Shown: positions 1 through 8,660, counted from the stretch's first letter. The stretch: DNA of 64,000 bases from Thalassobacillus devorans (GCF_900176565.1 NZ_FXEH01000003.1:176332-240331); one strand, 5' to 3'. Notes: generated by a model from the sequence alone, not told the origin. Translations and numbers: made by a program.

Positions 1-18
1 TTCCCTTGGTATTCTATA

Positions 19-32
19 TGTAAACGATTACA
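19..32 (+). promoter_or_regulatory. cre site (CcpA operator) upstream of cstA
   Basis: The 14-mer TGTAAACGATTACA matches the catabolite-responsive element consensus TGWAANCGNTNWCA at every defined position. It lies 25 bases before the cstA start, where bound CcpA would block expression in good carbon supply. This fits a carbon-starvation gene. The promoter itself lies before the window. Confidence 0.75.
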
Positions 33-57
33 AACATGACTGAGGGAGGAAATAGAC

Positions 58-1497
58 GTGATTACTTTCATAGCTAGTATCGCACTTCTAATCATTGGTT
101 ATTTCACATATGGCAAGTATGTCGAGAAAGTATTCGGGGTCAATGAAAAACGTATGACACCTGCTTATTCTCACGGCGATGGTGTCGACTATTTGCCGAT
201 GGGCGAAAAACGTAATTCTTTGATCCAGCTCTTGAACATTGCTGGTGTAGGACCGATTTTCGGTCCGATTATGGGGGCATTATATGGTCCTGTAGCATTT
301 CTTTGGATCGTATTCGGTGCTATTTTTGCAGGTGCCGTACATGATTACTTAACAGGTATGATTTCTATTCGTAACCGCGGGGCTCACCTTCCGGAACTGG
401 CAGGCAAGTTCCTTGGCAAAGCGATGAAGCATGTCGTCAATGCTTTTGCCATCCTGCTTTTAGTTTTGGTTGGAACCGTATTCGTTTCTGCGCCTGCGGA
501 CCTGCTGCATAATATGACAAGCAGCTGGCTGGCACTGCCGGTTATTATCGCAGCTATCTTTGCTTACTATCTCTTAGCAACATTGCTGCCGATCGATAAA
601 ATCATTGGACGCTTTTATCCATATTTCGGAGCATTACTGGTAATCAGTGCTGTTGGGGTAGGGATTTCTCTAATTGTCACAGGAGCCCCTATTCCTGAGC
701 TGACATTGAAAAACATGCATCCGGAAAGCGCGCCGATTTTCCCGCTGTTATTCTTGACGATTTCCTGTGGGGCGCTGTCAGGATTCCATGCGACACAAAC
801 GCCAATCATCTCCCGGACAACTCAGAAAGAGAAACAGGGACGCCGCATTTTTTACGGTATGATGATTGCGGAAGGTGTTATCGCTATGATTTGGGCGGCT
901 GCTGCCATGAGCCTATTCAACGGTTCGACTGGTTTAAGTGAAGTTTTGGCTGCCGGCGGGCCTGCTGCGGTTGTCAGTGAAGTATCGATCGCTATGCTTG
1001 GTGCCGTCGGTGGAACATTGGCTGTATTAGGTGTCATCGTATTGCCGATTACATCTGGCGACACAGCATTTCGTAGTGCCCGGATGATCATCGCTGATTA
1101 CTTGAATGTATCTCAGAAAAAGGTCGTCAGTCGTTTGTGGATTGCTGTCCCAATGTTTGCGATTTCCTTCGTGCTGACTCGTATTGACTTCACCCTGTTA
1201 TGGAGATACTTCTCCTGGGCAAACCAATCGACAGCTATGATTGCCTTATGGGTCGCTGCCATGTATTTGTTCTTATCCAAACGGAATTACTGGATTGCTG
1301 CCGTGCCGGCAACATTCATTACGATGGCTACCTTCACCTATATCGTCAATGCACCGATCGGGTTCGGTTTGCCGCTTGAAATTTCCTATGTAATAGCTGG
1401 TATCATTACGGTCGCTATAGTTACTGCCTTCTTCCTTTCTGCCCGTAAGCGTTTGACGCAGAATATCCCATTAGAAGAAGAACTGAAGAGTGCCTGA
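58..1497 (+). CDS. cstA: CstA-family carbon starvation / pyruvate-peptide transporter
   Basis: Integral membrane protein of 479 residues with about a dozen hydrophobic segments, recognised as CstA family (PF02554) by its N-terminal YGKYVEKVFGV and the PIFGPIMGALYGP segment near residues 70-85. Family members take up peptides or pyruvate during carbon limitation. It is shorter than E. coli CstA (about 700 residues) and B. subtilis CstA (about 600), as in the compact Gram-positive versions. It starts at GTG, with GAGGGAGGA seven bases upstream. A perfect cre site precedes it, so CcpA repression is likely. Its TGA overlaps the ATG of a 49-residue membrane peptide, which suggests translational coupling. 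Confidence 0.9.
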   Translation: MITFIASIALLIIGYFTYGKYVEKVFGVNEKRMTPAYSHGDGVDYLPMGEKRNSLIQLLNIAGVGPIFGPIMGALYGPVAFLWIVFGAIFAGAVHDYLTGMISIRNRGAHLPELAGKFLGKAMKHVVNAFAILLLVLVGTVFVSAPADLLHNMTSSWLALPVIIAAIFAYYLLATLLPIDKIIGRFYPYFGALLVISAVGVGISLIVTGAPIPELTLKNMHPESAPIFPLLFLTISCGALSGFHATQTPIISRTTQKEKQGRRIFYGMMIAEGVIAMIWAAAAMSLFNGSTGLSEVLAAGGPAAVVSEVSIAMLGAVGGTLAVLGVIVLPITSGDTAFRSARMIIADYLNVSQKKVVSRLWIAVPMFAISFVLTRIDFTLLWRYFSWANQSTAMIALWVAAMYLFLSKRNYWIAAVPATFITMATFTYIVNAPIGFGLPLEISYVIAGIITVAIVTAFFLSARKRLTQNIPLEEELKSA

Positions 1498-1646
1498 TGG
1501 GCTGCTGTAGTCCTGATTATCAGAAAATGGTGGAGGAAGAAGAGAAGAGAATCAATGAAAATAACACCAAGCCGGTACCTTTGTGGGTGAAACTGGCAAG
1601 CGTAACGATCATAGTCGCAGCTATTCTGATTTATGTTCTAGTATGA
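1497..1646 (+). CDS. small single-pass membrane protein coupled to cstA
   Basis: A 49-residue ORF begins inside the cstA stop codon (TGATG arrangement) and ends just before a strong terminator, so it is the second gene of a cstA transcript. It opens with MGCCSPDYQKMVEEEEKR, a cysteine pair and an acidic stretch. A basic turn follows, then one hydrophobic segment (about residues 31-49) that runs to the C-terminus. E. coli cstA-type genes are also followed by a small protein (YbdD/YjiX), but this one shows no evident similarity to it. Its function is unknown; a regulatory or assembly partner of the transporter is an inference from the coupling. Confidence 0.6.
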   Translation: MGCCSPDYQKMVEEEEKRINENNTKPVPLWVKLASVTIIVAAILIYVLV

Positions 1647-1654
1647 TAGAAAAA

Positions 1655-1689
1655 TCTGTCCTGGCTCCGTTGCCGGGACAGGTTTTTTT
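1655..1689 (+). terminator. intrinsic terminator of cstA unit
   Basis: CTGTCCTGG and CCGGGACAG form a stem followed by seven T residues, directly after the small membrane-protein ORF. Confidence 0.85.
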
Positions 1690-1730
1690 GGTTTTCTGTC
1701 GAATGTATAGGTAAAGGAGTGTGATAAGTC

Positions 1731-2009
1731 ATGGAAGAAATTAAACAGGGGAAAGGTCTATTTTTTATCGGAGAAGAAGCAAATCCAGATGCAGAAATCA
1801 CTTATGAAGAGTCGGGGAACGATACATATACCATCACACATACAGGCGTATCGGATAAGCTCAAAAACCAGGGAGTAGGGTCCCAGTTAGTAAAGCGGGT
1901 GGTCGATCATGCCCGGCAGAATGATAAGCAAATAAACCCGGTCTGCAGTTTCGCACGAAAAAAGTTTGAAGAAAACCCTTCCTACCACGATGTTTGGAAA
2001 GTGAAATAA
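1731..2009 (+). CDS. GNAT-like N-acetyltransferase, short COG2388 type
   Basis: A 92-residue protein matching the short GNAT-like family (COG2388; human NATD1 is related). It has an N-terminal beta strand region and the acetyl-CoA-binding segment GVSDKLKNQGVGSQLVKRVV at about residues 39-58. The end, VCSFARKKFEENPSYHDVW, is the family's usual NPVCSFA...P.Y.D signature. It is a soluble cytoplasmic protein. The substrate is not predictable. AAAGGAG precedes the ATG. It stands alone between the cstA terminator and the YtxH gene. Confidence 0.85.
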   Translation: MEEIKQGKGLFFIGEEANPDAEITYEESGNDTYTITHTGVSDKLKNQGVGSQLVKRVVDHARQNDKQINPVCSFARKKFEENPSYHDVWKVK

Positions 2010-2146
2010 TGGAATTAAATTTGCGGTTTAACTTGTCTTCAAGAGAGGTAGTGTATGGATAGATAGGAGCTTGAAAAAAATCAAAGGTTTTCCATATAGT
2101 TATGGCGAAGCCGGGCTTTATATTTATACATTTAAGGAGTGATTAG

Positions 2147-2647
2147 ATGGAACAGCAAACGCAATCTCAGGTACAACCGAACAAAGAAGACCAGAAGAAT
2201 AGTAAGTTACTAATGGCGATCACGATCGGTGCATTAGCTGGAGGAGCTATTGCTATGATCGACTCAACTACCCGCAAGAAAGTAATGGATAATACTAATC
2301 AGGCTAAAGATACGATTTCACAATTTGCAAGTGATGTAAAAGAAGATCCTTCTGGCAAAAAAAATGACCTGATGGAACGTATTCAGGATACTTCCGCAGT
2401 ATTAAGAGAAGCGGTTGCAAGCCTTCGTAGCATCTATGAAAAAGCAAATGAGGACATCCTGCCAAAAGTAACCGATGTTCAGCAAGATGCCAAAGAGGCA
2501 GTCGCAGCTACTAAAGAAGCTGGTGAAGAACTGCAAGAAGCAGGGGAAAAGGTAAAAGAAGCAAAAGGCGAATTCACTGATGATACGGCTTCCTCCACCT
2601 CCGATAACACGCAGACTTCAACTGCTAATAATTCAACACAAAGCTAA
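2147..2647 (+). CDS. YtxH-domain membrane-anchored stress protein
   Basis: A 166-residue protein of YtxH type. It has a charged N-terminus, one hydrophobic glycine-rich anchor (about residues 24-40, LLMAITIGALAGGAIAMID), then a long alanine/lysine/glutamate-rich region predicted to be helical or coiled coil, and a low-complexity Ser/Thr/Asn tail. Related B. subtilis genes (ytxGHJ) are general-stress genes. Here a GTTTAA hexamer at 2025 with a poor -10 (GGTAGT) is only weak support for sigma-B control. AAGGAGTGATTAG precedes the ATG. A strong terminator follows at once, so it is monocistronic. Confidence 0.8.
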   Translation: MEQQTQSQVQPNKEDQKNSKLLMAITIGALAGGAIAMIDSTTRKKVMDNTNQAKDTISQFASDVKEDPSGKKNDLMERIQDTSAVLREAVASLRSIYEKANEDILPKVTDVQQDAKEAVAATKEAGEELQEAGEKVKEAKGEFTDDTASSTSDNTQTSTANNSTQS

Positions 2648-2661
2648 TACCATGGATGAAT

Positions 2662-2693
2662 AAAAGCCTCACGCAAATTGCGTGAGGCTTTTT
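2662..2693 (+). terminator. intrinsic terminator after YtxH gene
   Basis: Perfect 15-base arms (AAAAGCCTCACGCAA and its complement) with a one-base centre, followed by T residues. It may also stop transcripts coming from the minus strand. Confidence 0.85.
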
Positions 2694-2709
2694 GAGTAAT
2701 TGACAATAA

Positions 2710-2808
2710 TTAACGGAATTCTCTCGTTTCCTCCAATGTACGGCTGGTAACAGCATACCCAATGAGTGTGACTAAGAAAACCAGGAAAAAATAGAATGCT
2801 TTATTCAT
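2710..2808 (-). CDS. 32-residue hydrophobic peptide downstream of NADH dehydrogenase
   Basis: A short ORF begins 28 bases after the stop of the dehydrogenase gene on the same strand and has an excellent ribosome site, TAGGAGGTAG, before its ATG. The product starts MNKAFYFFLVFLVTLIGYAV and ends in a charged tail, so it should be a single membrane span with a short soluble end. No family is recognised. The ribosome site, spacing and composition support real translation. A role as a small partner of the membrane-attached NADH dehydrogenase is inference. Confidence 0.55.
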   Translation of the reverse strand: MNKAFYFFLVFLVTLIGYAVTSRTLEETREFR

Positions 2809-2836
2809 GAAACTACCTCCTATTCATCGTTTCCAT

Positions 2837-4048
2837 TTAGAAAGGACGGAATTTACCTTTTTTAAGAATCAGCTTTGGACCGCCAAGCAGTAAAAGCCAG
2901 CGATTGTCGATCACTTTTTTCATGGAAGCGGCCGTTTTTCCATACAATTTTTTATCTTCAAAAACAGTTCCCATCGCATCTGACTTACCGAGGGAAGCGA
3001 CTGTACCTTTATTATCAAAGACGAATTCCTCTAATGGCTCATTTCGGAGCAGGGCTTTAATATTGCTGGAACAAGTGCCGGCATGCTGCATGGCAGATTG
3101 GGCGGTAGGAGGATAAGGACGGCGTGCTTCTTTATCCATCACCCAAGCACAATCTCCGAGAATGAAAATGTTGTCTTCGCCTGGAGCGAGAAGGGTATCT
3201 TCCACGGTTACTTTCCCTTTCGTCAGTTCGAACCCTGATTTTTTCAAAATGGAGTTTCCGGTGACGCCGCCTGTCCAGACGATTGTACCAGCCTTGATCT
3301 CTTCCCCTTCATTAACCACAAAGGCGTCTTCTTTACATTCTGCAATTTTAGCACCTTCCCGGAATTCAACACCACGGTCTTCCAGCGATTTTTTCGCATA
3401 AGCGACCAATTCTTCATCGAAGCCAGGCAGGATAGAAGGAGCGGCTTCTACATTGATGATCTTTGGAAGGTTCGGGTCGATGTCATATTTTCTGCAAAGT
3501 TTCGGAACCTTTTCAGCAAGTTCGCCGGCAAATTCGATTCCGGTAAACCCGCCTCCACCCACAAGAATGGAGAGGCTGTCCTCGTTTGGGCTCTCTTCAT
3601 TATTATATTTAGCGAATTGATACTCGATATGTTCAAATATTTGCCGTGAACTATCAATATCCTGGATGAAAAAGGCATTTTCTTTCATCCCTTTGATACC
3701 GAATGTGTTGGTTTCAAATCCAAGTGCAATAACAAGGTAGTCGTACGTAAGTTCACTATTTTCTAATTTAACTTTCTGTTCATCCTTGTTTACTTTGACG
3801 ACGGAATCATAGACTAAACGTACCCGATTTGGGTCGATGACATCGCTGATCATGACACGTGCCTGATTGGTGTTGATGGTACCAGCGGCTACTTCATGAA
3901 GCCAGGTTGTCTGGTAGTGATAGTTATGCTTGTTGACGAGAACGATTTCTGCTTCATCTGGGCTGAGTTTTTTCGTCAGTTGCTTTGTTGTCATCATACC
4001 AGCATAGCCAGCACCAAGAACAACAATTCTTGGTTTGTTCGTACTCAT
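2837..4048 (-). CDS. yumB: type II NADH dehydrogenase (YumB-like)
   Basis: A 403-residue FAD/NAD(P)-dependent oxidoreductase that passes electrons from NADH to quinone without pumping protons. The N-terminal Rossmann motif IVVLGAGYAGMMTTKQL binds FAD. A second GGGGFTGIEFAGELAE motif near residue 165 binds NADH, and IFILGDCAW near residue 297 is the third flavin-binding motif. The C-terminal ASMKKVIDNRWLLLLGGPKL ... LKKGKF segment resembles the membrane-binding end of B. subtilis YumB more than YjlD. Length is normal (YumB 406). AAGGGG precedes the ATG. A 32-residue membrane peptide follows in the same direction. Confidence 0.9.
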   Translation of the reverse strand: MSTNKPRIVVLGAGYAGMMTTKQLTKKLSPDEAEIVLVNKHNYHYQTTWLHEVAAGTINTNQARVMISDVIDPNRVRLVYDSVVKVNKDEQKVKLENSELTYDYLVIALGFETNTFGIKGMKENAFFIQDIDSSRQIFEHIEYQFAKYNNEESPNEDSLSILVGGGGFTGIEFAGELAEKVPKLCRKYDIDPNLPKIINVEAAPSILPGFDEELVAYAKKSLEDRGVEFREGAKIAECKEDAFVVNEGEEIKAGTIVWTGGVTGNSILKKSGFELTKGKVTVEDTLLAPGEDNIFILGDCAWVMDKEARRPYPPTAQSAMQHAGTCSSNIKALLRNEPLEEFVFDNKGTVASLGKSDAMGTVFEDKKLYGKTAASMKKVIDNRWLLLLGGPKLILKKGKFRPF

Positions 4049-4283
4049 TTAACATACCCCTTCCATATTGGGAATTTCAAAGTCAGTTTCCATTAGTTCT
4101 ATGTTACCCACTTTTTCATCGTAGCAAAGTTTTAATATAAATTGTAGCAATAACCGATTCACTGCAAGTACATACCCAACGCCTATTGTTGTTTGATGAT
4201 CAAAGTCTTGTGGTATCAGGTTATGGATAGGAGAACAACAAATACCAAGCTGAAAAGCTTAAGGGCAGGAGTGAGACACACCC

Positions 4284-5168
4284 GTGAAAGCAATGATTAT
4301 CGCTAATCCTTCTTCCGGGAAGGAAAACGCCTTGGAATATATTGAACAGATTAAAGCAATATTAAAAGGAAAAGGATACGATTCTACTGTCAAAAAGACA
4401 GAAAAAGAATTGGATGCGACAAATTTTTGTCAGGATGCCTGTACAAGTGACTATGAGCTGGTAGTTTCTTTAGGTGGAGATGGAACGTTGCATGAAACAA
4501 TCAATGGGCTAGTGGATCAAGTCCATCGGCCGAAGCTCGGTATTATTCCATTAGGAACGGTAAATGACTTTGCTCGGGCCTTGAACATTCCGCTTGACCC
4601 CGACGAAGCGATCAGCCTTTTGGCATCTGACAACACGAAAGACGTAGACATCGGGAAATTCAATGATCGTTATTTTGTTAATATTGTAGCGGTTGGAGCG
4701 ATCGCGGAAGCCACTTATGACGTAACACCGGAACAAAAGACGAAGCTGGGGCCTCTGGCCTACGTGTTAGAAGGGTTAAAGGAATTAACCTCTAACCGTA
4801 CGTATCCGCTTACTATTGAGTACGATGAAAAAAAGTGGGAAGGAGATTCCTTGCTGTTTTTAGCGGCATTGACCCGTTCGACTGGCGGTTTTGAAAAGTT
4901 GACCCCGGAAGCTAAGGTGGATGATGGCATGCTTCATTGCTACGTTATCAAACAGGTTAACATGATCCGGCTTGCTTCGATTGCAACGGCCATATTACGT
5001 GGAGAGTTAAAAGAAGAGGAAGACGTAGAGTACTTCACAGCTAAGCGATTAAAAGTCTCTTCACAGGATCCGCTTGTTACAAATGTGGATGGAGAACAGG
5101 GTGACCAGCTGCCGGTGGAAATGGAAGTAAAACCGAGCCATATCCAAGTGATTGTACCGGAGAATTGA
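4284..5168 (+). CDS. YegS/BmrU-family lipid kinase
   Basis: A 294-residue diacylglycerol-kinase-fold lipid kinase. It shows the phosphate-binding NPSSGKE at residues 8-14, GGDGT at residues 64-68 and the substrate-side PLGTVNDFAR near residues 91-100. Such enzymes phosphorylate diacylglycerol or related lipids at the inner membrane face; the substrate cannot be fixed from sequence. It starts at GTG or a nearby codon after GGCAGGAGTGAGAC. A paralogue lies at 30056. The next gene, YueI type, follows after 60 bases with no terminator between, so the two are probably cotranscribed. Confidence 0.88.
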   Translation: MKAMIIANPSSGKENALEYIEQIKAILKGKGYDSTVKKTEKELDATNFCQDACTSDYELVVSLGGDGTLHETINGLVDQVHRPKLGIIPLGTVNDFARALNIPLDPDEAISLLASDNTKDVDIGKFNDRYFVNIVAVGAIAEATYDVTPEQKTKLGPLAYVLEGLKELTSNRTYPLTIEYDEKKWEGDSLLFLAALTRSTGGFEKLTPEAKVDDGMLHCYVIKQVNMIRLASIATAILRGELKEEEDVEYFTAKRLKVSSQDPLVTNVDGEQGDQLPVEMEVKPSHIQVIVPEN

Positions 5169-5228
5169 AACTGTGACCAATTGCTGAGAAAATATTAGCG
5201 TGGAAAGTTTTCATTAGGAGAGTCAGCG

Positions 5229-5672
5229 ATGAAAAAAGATGTAGACGACTATTTACAAGAAGGAATCTATGGGGCGAAGGAGACAAAGCCGGCAGAGAGA
5301 AAACGTTTTTTAGGTTCGCTTCGGGAAAGAATTGTATTTGCCCTTACGAAGGGGCAAGTAATGAGAAAAAAGGGATTGGCTGAATTAGAGGCAGAGTTAA
5401 AAAAACATCCGGATGCAAAGTTGCTTTTAAATGGCAATATCAGTTACCGATTTTTGAAGGACTATCGATTGTTAGCTGATAAATACGGCGTTCATTCCAC
5501 CTCGATTTCCAACCGGGAGGCGGAAACGGATATTGGTGCGGTATTAACTTACGATCATGCCATCGATAAAGAGCAGATATTTTTAGAAGAAAAGGAAGAA
5601 ACAAACGAAGAGAATAAATCAGAAGCAATTAGTGTCACTCGTCTTTTGAAAAAAATCTTCACTGGCAAATAA
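5229..5672 (+). CDS. yueI: YueI family protein (DUF1694)
   Basis: A 147-residue soluble protein recognised as YueI/DUF1694 by its opening (DDYLQEGIYGAKETKPAERK), FLGSLRERIVFALTKGQVM at about residues 28-46, and a central segment with KLLLNGNISYRFLKDY. Its function is unknown in all Bacilli. The C-terminus is acidic with a basic end. AGGAGAGTCAGCG precedes the ATG. It is probably transcribed with the lipid kinase upstream and ends at a bidirectional terminator. Confidence 0.88.
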   Translation: MKKDVDDYLQEGIYGAKETKPAERKRFLGSLRERIVFALTKGQVMRKKGLAELEAELKKHPDAKLLLNGNISYRFLKDYRLLADKYGVHSTSISNREAETDIGAVLTYDHAIDKEQIFLEEKEETNEENKSEAISVTRLLKKIFTGK

Positions 5673-5713
5673 AACAATCCCCAAGTCATGATAACGCGAC
5701 TTGGGGATTGTTC
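5673..5713. terminator. bidirectional terminator between yueI and UPF0316 gene
   Basis: CAATCCCCAAGTC and GACTTGGGGATTG form a 13-bp perfect stem between convergent genes, with A-rich sequence before it and T-rich sequence after it. Confidence 0.85.
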
Positions 5714-5718
5714 TGTAA

Positions 5719-6255
5719 TCAAGCGTTTGATTCTGCTTGTTCTTGTCTTTTTTTCATTCGTTTAGTCAAGAAGCCGCCTTTGAATGTGCGTGGTTCGTAG
5801 GAGACGACGAAAGCTTTAGGATCCATATGGTCAATGATCTCCATAAACTCTCTTTCCCGGTTCCTTTTTGCTAATACATCCAGTCGGTAACGGTGATCTT
5901 CAATTCCTTCCCCTACATAAGTGGTCACGCCGAAGCCGGAAGAACGAAGGGTTTTTACTAAGTCCTCGTTCCGCTGCATTAAGTTGACCTGAAAGGTGAC
6001 ATATCCAATTTGGAGTTTTGCTTCCAACAGGCTTCCTAAAAAGAGCCCGAGCCCGAACCCGAATGCATAGGCGACCATATTCCATATATTTGAGAGGTCA
6101 CTGAAAACCAGTCCTAAGGAAATGACATAAATAAAACCTTCAAAAATGCCAATGAAGGCAGCTACATTACGAATCCCTTTTACAACAAGAATTGTCCTGA
6201 TTGTAACGATCGGCACCAAGACTAATTGGGCCACAAAGATAATTAATGCTTCCAT
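5719..6255 (-). CDS. UPF0316 / DUF2179 membrane protein (YebE-like)
   Basis: A 178-residue protein of the UPF0316 family, like B. subtilis YebE. It has three hydrophobic segments in the first 80 residues (MEALIIFVAQLVLVPIVTI, FIGIFEGFIYVISLGLVF, VAYAFGFGLGLFLGSLLE), then a soluble DUF2179-type domain at about residues 85-165 (VTTYVGEGIEDHRYRLDVLAKR). Related domains sense or bind small ligands, but the role of this family is unknown. An in-frame GTG four codons upstream is an alternative start. It converges with yueI. Confidence 0.85.
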   Translation of the reverse strand: MEALIIFVAQLVLVPIVTIRTILVVKGIRNVAAFIGIFEGFIYVISLGLVFSDLSNIWNMVAYAFGFGLGLFLGSLLEAKLQIGYVTFQVNLMQRNEDLVKTLRSSGFGVTTYVGEGIEDHRYRLDVLAKRNREREFMEIIDHMDPKAFVVSYEPRTFKGGFLTKRMKKRQEQAESNA

Positions 6256-6414
6256 TCCATACAACACTCCAAGCTAAGTCGTTTTAATTTCAATTATAAT
6301 ACTTCATTACCTCTAAAACTATTAAGGAAACTTTAAATTTATACTTTAAGAAAGTGAATTATGAGAAAACCTTTGTTACTTATAATGAGTAGTAGTTTTT
6401 TCTGAGCGTTTGAT

Positions 6415-6441
6415 GTTTTGGCAGTCTGGTTGGATGGGTAT
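6415..6441 (+). promoter_or_regulatory. possible sigma-B promoter before gltS-like gene
   Basis: GTTTTG, then 15 bases, then GGGTAT. The -10 is a perfect sigma-B match, while the -35 differs from GTTTAA at two positions and the spacer is at the upper limit. The start point would lie about 30 bases upstream of the gene. Confidence 0.35.
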
Positions 6442-6478
6442 ATTTCTAGAAGATTTTTAAAGTAAAGGAGAAATTATT

Positions 6479-7894
6479 ATGTCCCCGGACCAGATTGGTT
6501 TTGCGTTAATTTATATATCCATCTTTCTACTATTGGGCAAGTTGATTCGTATTAAGGTCCCTCTTTTTCAGAATTTATTTTTACCTTCTTCCATTATCGG
6601 TGGGTTTTTAGCATTGATTTTGGGCCCGCAGGTGCTTGGGAAGATTGCTTCTTCCTTTGTTTCTGAAAACCATTTTTTGACTAATGGGGTAATGACAGAA
6701 GGAATCACCCAGGTATGGGAAGCACTGCCAGGATTAATGATCAATATTGTATTCGCAGCGTTATTCCTCGGTGCTACTACACCAACCTTAAAGAAGATTT
6801 GGAATTATGGCGGGCCGCAGCTGGCCTTTGGGTGGGCCATCGGCTGGGGGCAGTATGTTATTGGTCTGCTGGTCGTATTATTGATACTGGTGCCATTTTA
6901 CGATATACCTCCAATGGCCGGTGCTCTTATTGAAGTAGCTTTCGAGGGCGGCCATGGTACAGCAGCTGGTATGGCCGGTACTTTCGAAGAACTTGGATTC
7001 CCGGAAGCCTTTGATCTCGCTATCGGACTAGCAACGGTCGGTATATTATCCGGTGTCATTTTTGGTATTATCTTAATCAACTGGGGAATTCGCAGAGGGA
7101 AAACCAAACTGGTTAAAGATGTAAAAGACTTTTCGCGCTTGAAAAAGCAGGGTATTATGGAATTCCAAAACCGTGAGCCGGCAGCGAGCATGACGCTTCG
7201 ACCGGAATCAATCGAACCATTATCGTTCCATTTCGCCATTGTTTCTTTGGCTGTTTTAATCGGTTATGTTTTATTACAAGGATTAATTTGGCTTGAAAGT
7301 GTAACTTGGGGAGCGTGGACAGGCAGTGAAGTACTCACTTATGTACCATTGTTCCCAATCGCTATGATTGGCGGAATTCTGTTGCAATTGATTTTTGATA
7401 AAACGGATCATCATGAAGTGCTCGACCGAAGAATGATCGCGCGTATTCAAGGCTTTGCACTGGATGTACTTATTCTAACAGCCATTGCCTCTGTCTCAAT
7501 TGACGTTATTGGTGAATACTTTGTTCCTTTCATTGTACTGGCAGTAGCTGGTGTGACATGGAATATTGTCGGTTTCCTGATTTTAGCACCACGAATTATC
7601 CCGAACTACTGGTTTGAACGAGGGATCGGTGACTTCGGGCAATCGATGGGTGTCACAGCAACCGGACTCTTGCTTATGAGGATTACAGATCCGGATAATG
7701 AATCCCCTGCGTTTGAAGCATTCGGGTATAAGCAGCTGATCTATGAACCTGTACTGGGGGGCGGACTCGTTACGGCATTATCCGTTCCAATTGTTGCCCA
7801 ATTCGGGGCAATACCTATGCTGGTAGTCTCCGCGATTATGTCTATTATTGGAATTCTAACCGGACTATTCTATTTCGGCAAAAATAGGGCCTGA
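6479..7894 (+). CDS. gltS: sodium/glutamate symporter family protein (GltS type)
   Basis: A 471-residue integral membrane protein with about eleven hydrophobic segments. It is recognised as GltS family (ESS family, PF03616) by the N-terminal FLLLGKLIRIKVPLFQNLFLPSS..GGFLAL and by the glycine-rich GGHGTAAGMAGTFEELGF (about residues 157-174) and IGDFGQSMGVTATGLLL (about residues 381-397) segments that form the two symmetric pores. It should import glutamate with sodium. It is longer than E. coli GltS (401), as in other Gram-positive members. TAAAGGAG precedes the ATG. A possible sigma-B promoter lies upstream and a terminator follows, so it is a single-gene unit. Confidence 0.85.
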   Translation: MSPDQIGFALIYISIFLLLGKLIRIKVPLFQNLFLPSSIIGGFLALILGPQVLGKIASSFVSENHFLTNGVMTEGITQVWEALPGLMINIVFAALFLGATTPTLKKIWNYGGPQLAFGWAIGWGQYVIGLLVVLLILVPFYDIPPMAGALIEVAFEGGHGTAAGMAGTFEELGFPEAFDLAIGLATVGILSGVIFGIILINWGIRRGKTKLVKDVKDFSRLKKQGIMEFQNREPAASMTLRPESIEPLSFHFAIVSLAVLIGYVLLQGLIWLESVTWGAWTGSEVLTYVPLFPIAMIGGILLQLIFDKTDHHEVLDRRMIARIQGFALDVLILTAIASVSIDVIGEYFVPFIVLAVAGVTWNIVGFLILAPRIIPNYWFERGIGDFGQSMGVTATGLLLMRITDPDNESPAFEAFGYKQLIYEPVLGGGLVTALSVPIVAQFGAIPMLVVSAIMSIIGILTGLFYFGKNRA

Positions 7895-7902
7895 CACCTA
7901 AA

Positions 7903-7937
7903 AGGCAGGAAACAAAAATTGTTTCCTGCTCTTTTTC
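7903..7937 (+). terminator. intrinsic terminator of gltS-like gene
   Basis: GGCAGGAAAC / GTTTCCTGCT stem with a short A-rich loop, then CTTTTTC. Confidence 0.8.
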
Positions 7938-8025
7938 AGGTTAAGTCAGTAATAATTATTTCCTGGGGAATATTGTTGAATGGTGAAAATAAATGTAAAA
8001 TGGTAGTATCTAACAGGGGAAAAGA

Positions 8026-8658
8026 GTGGATGGAGAAATGGATATAAAAAATATGCAGCAAATGATACAGGTGCAGGCGATGTCAGCCATCCATGGAGGA
8101 AAAAACGCAATGGCAGACAGTTTGATGGATATGGCTTTTCAAAGCCTGTTAAAGGCTGCTATCGGTACAGAAACGAAGCAGCGATCACCAGCTTCCCAAC
8201 CTGTAAATACGCTGCCTGCTTTTCAGCCCCAACCTAACCCTGCCACATTTTCTTTACGTTCATCCAGCGATCTGGTGCAAAAAGGAAACGATCCAATCCA
8301 ACAGCTGATTGATAAAGCATCCCAAACATTTGACGTGAAAAAGAGCTTGATTCGCTCTGTTATCCAACATGAATCGAACTTTAATGCGGAAGCAGTCAGC
8401 CAGGCTGGGGCGCAGGGACTGATGCAACTGATGCCCGCTACCGCAAAAGGACTTGGTGTCACTAATGCTTTTGATCCTGAACAAAATGTCATGGCAGGGA
8501 CAAAATATTTAAAGCAAATGCTGGATCGCTATGATGGAAATGATGCCTTAGCATTGGCCGCCTATAATGCAGGTCCTGGAAATGTAGATAAGTTTGGCGG
8601 GATACCTCCATTCAAAGAAACAGAGAATTATGTACGAAATGTATTGGCCAAAGTATAA
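8026..8658 (+). CDS. lytic murein transglycosylase, SLT domain (YjbJ/CwlQ-like)
   Basis: A 210-residue protein. The first 90 residues are low-complexity and Gln/Met/Pro-rich. The last 115 residues form a goose-lysozyme-type SLT domain with the catalytic glutamate in IQHESNFN, then SQAGAQGLMQLMPATAKGLGV and AYNAGPGNVDKFGGIPPF. It cleaves the glycan strand of peptidoglycan, leaving 1,6-anhydro ends. No signal peptide is visible, as in B. subtilis YjbJ. GTG at 8026 has AGGGGA six bases upstream; the ATG at 8038 is the alternative. Strong terminators flank the gene. Confidence 0.85.
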   Translation: MDGEMDIKNMQQMIQVQAMSAIHGGKNAMADSLMDMAFQSLLKAAIGTETKQRSPASQPVNTLPAFQPQPNPATFSLRSSSDLVQKGNDPIQQLIDKASQTFDVKKSLIRSVIQHESNFNAEAVSQAGAQGLMQLMPATAKGLGVTNAFDPEQNVMAGTKYLKQMLDRYDGNDALALAAYNAGPGNVDKFGGIPPFKETENYVRNVLAKV

Positions 8659-8660
8659 AA

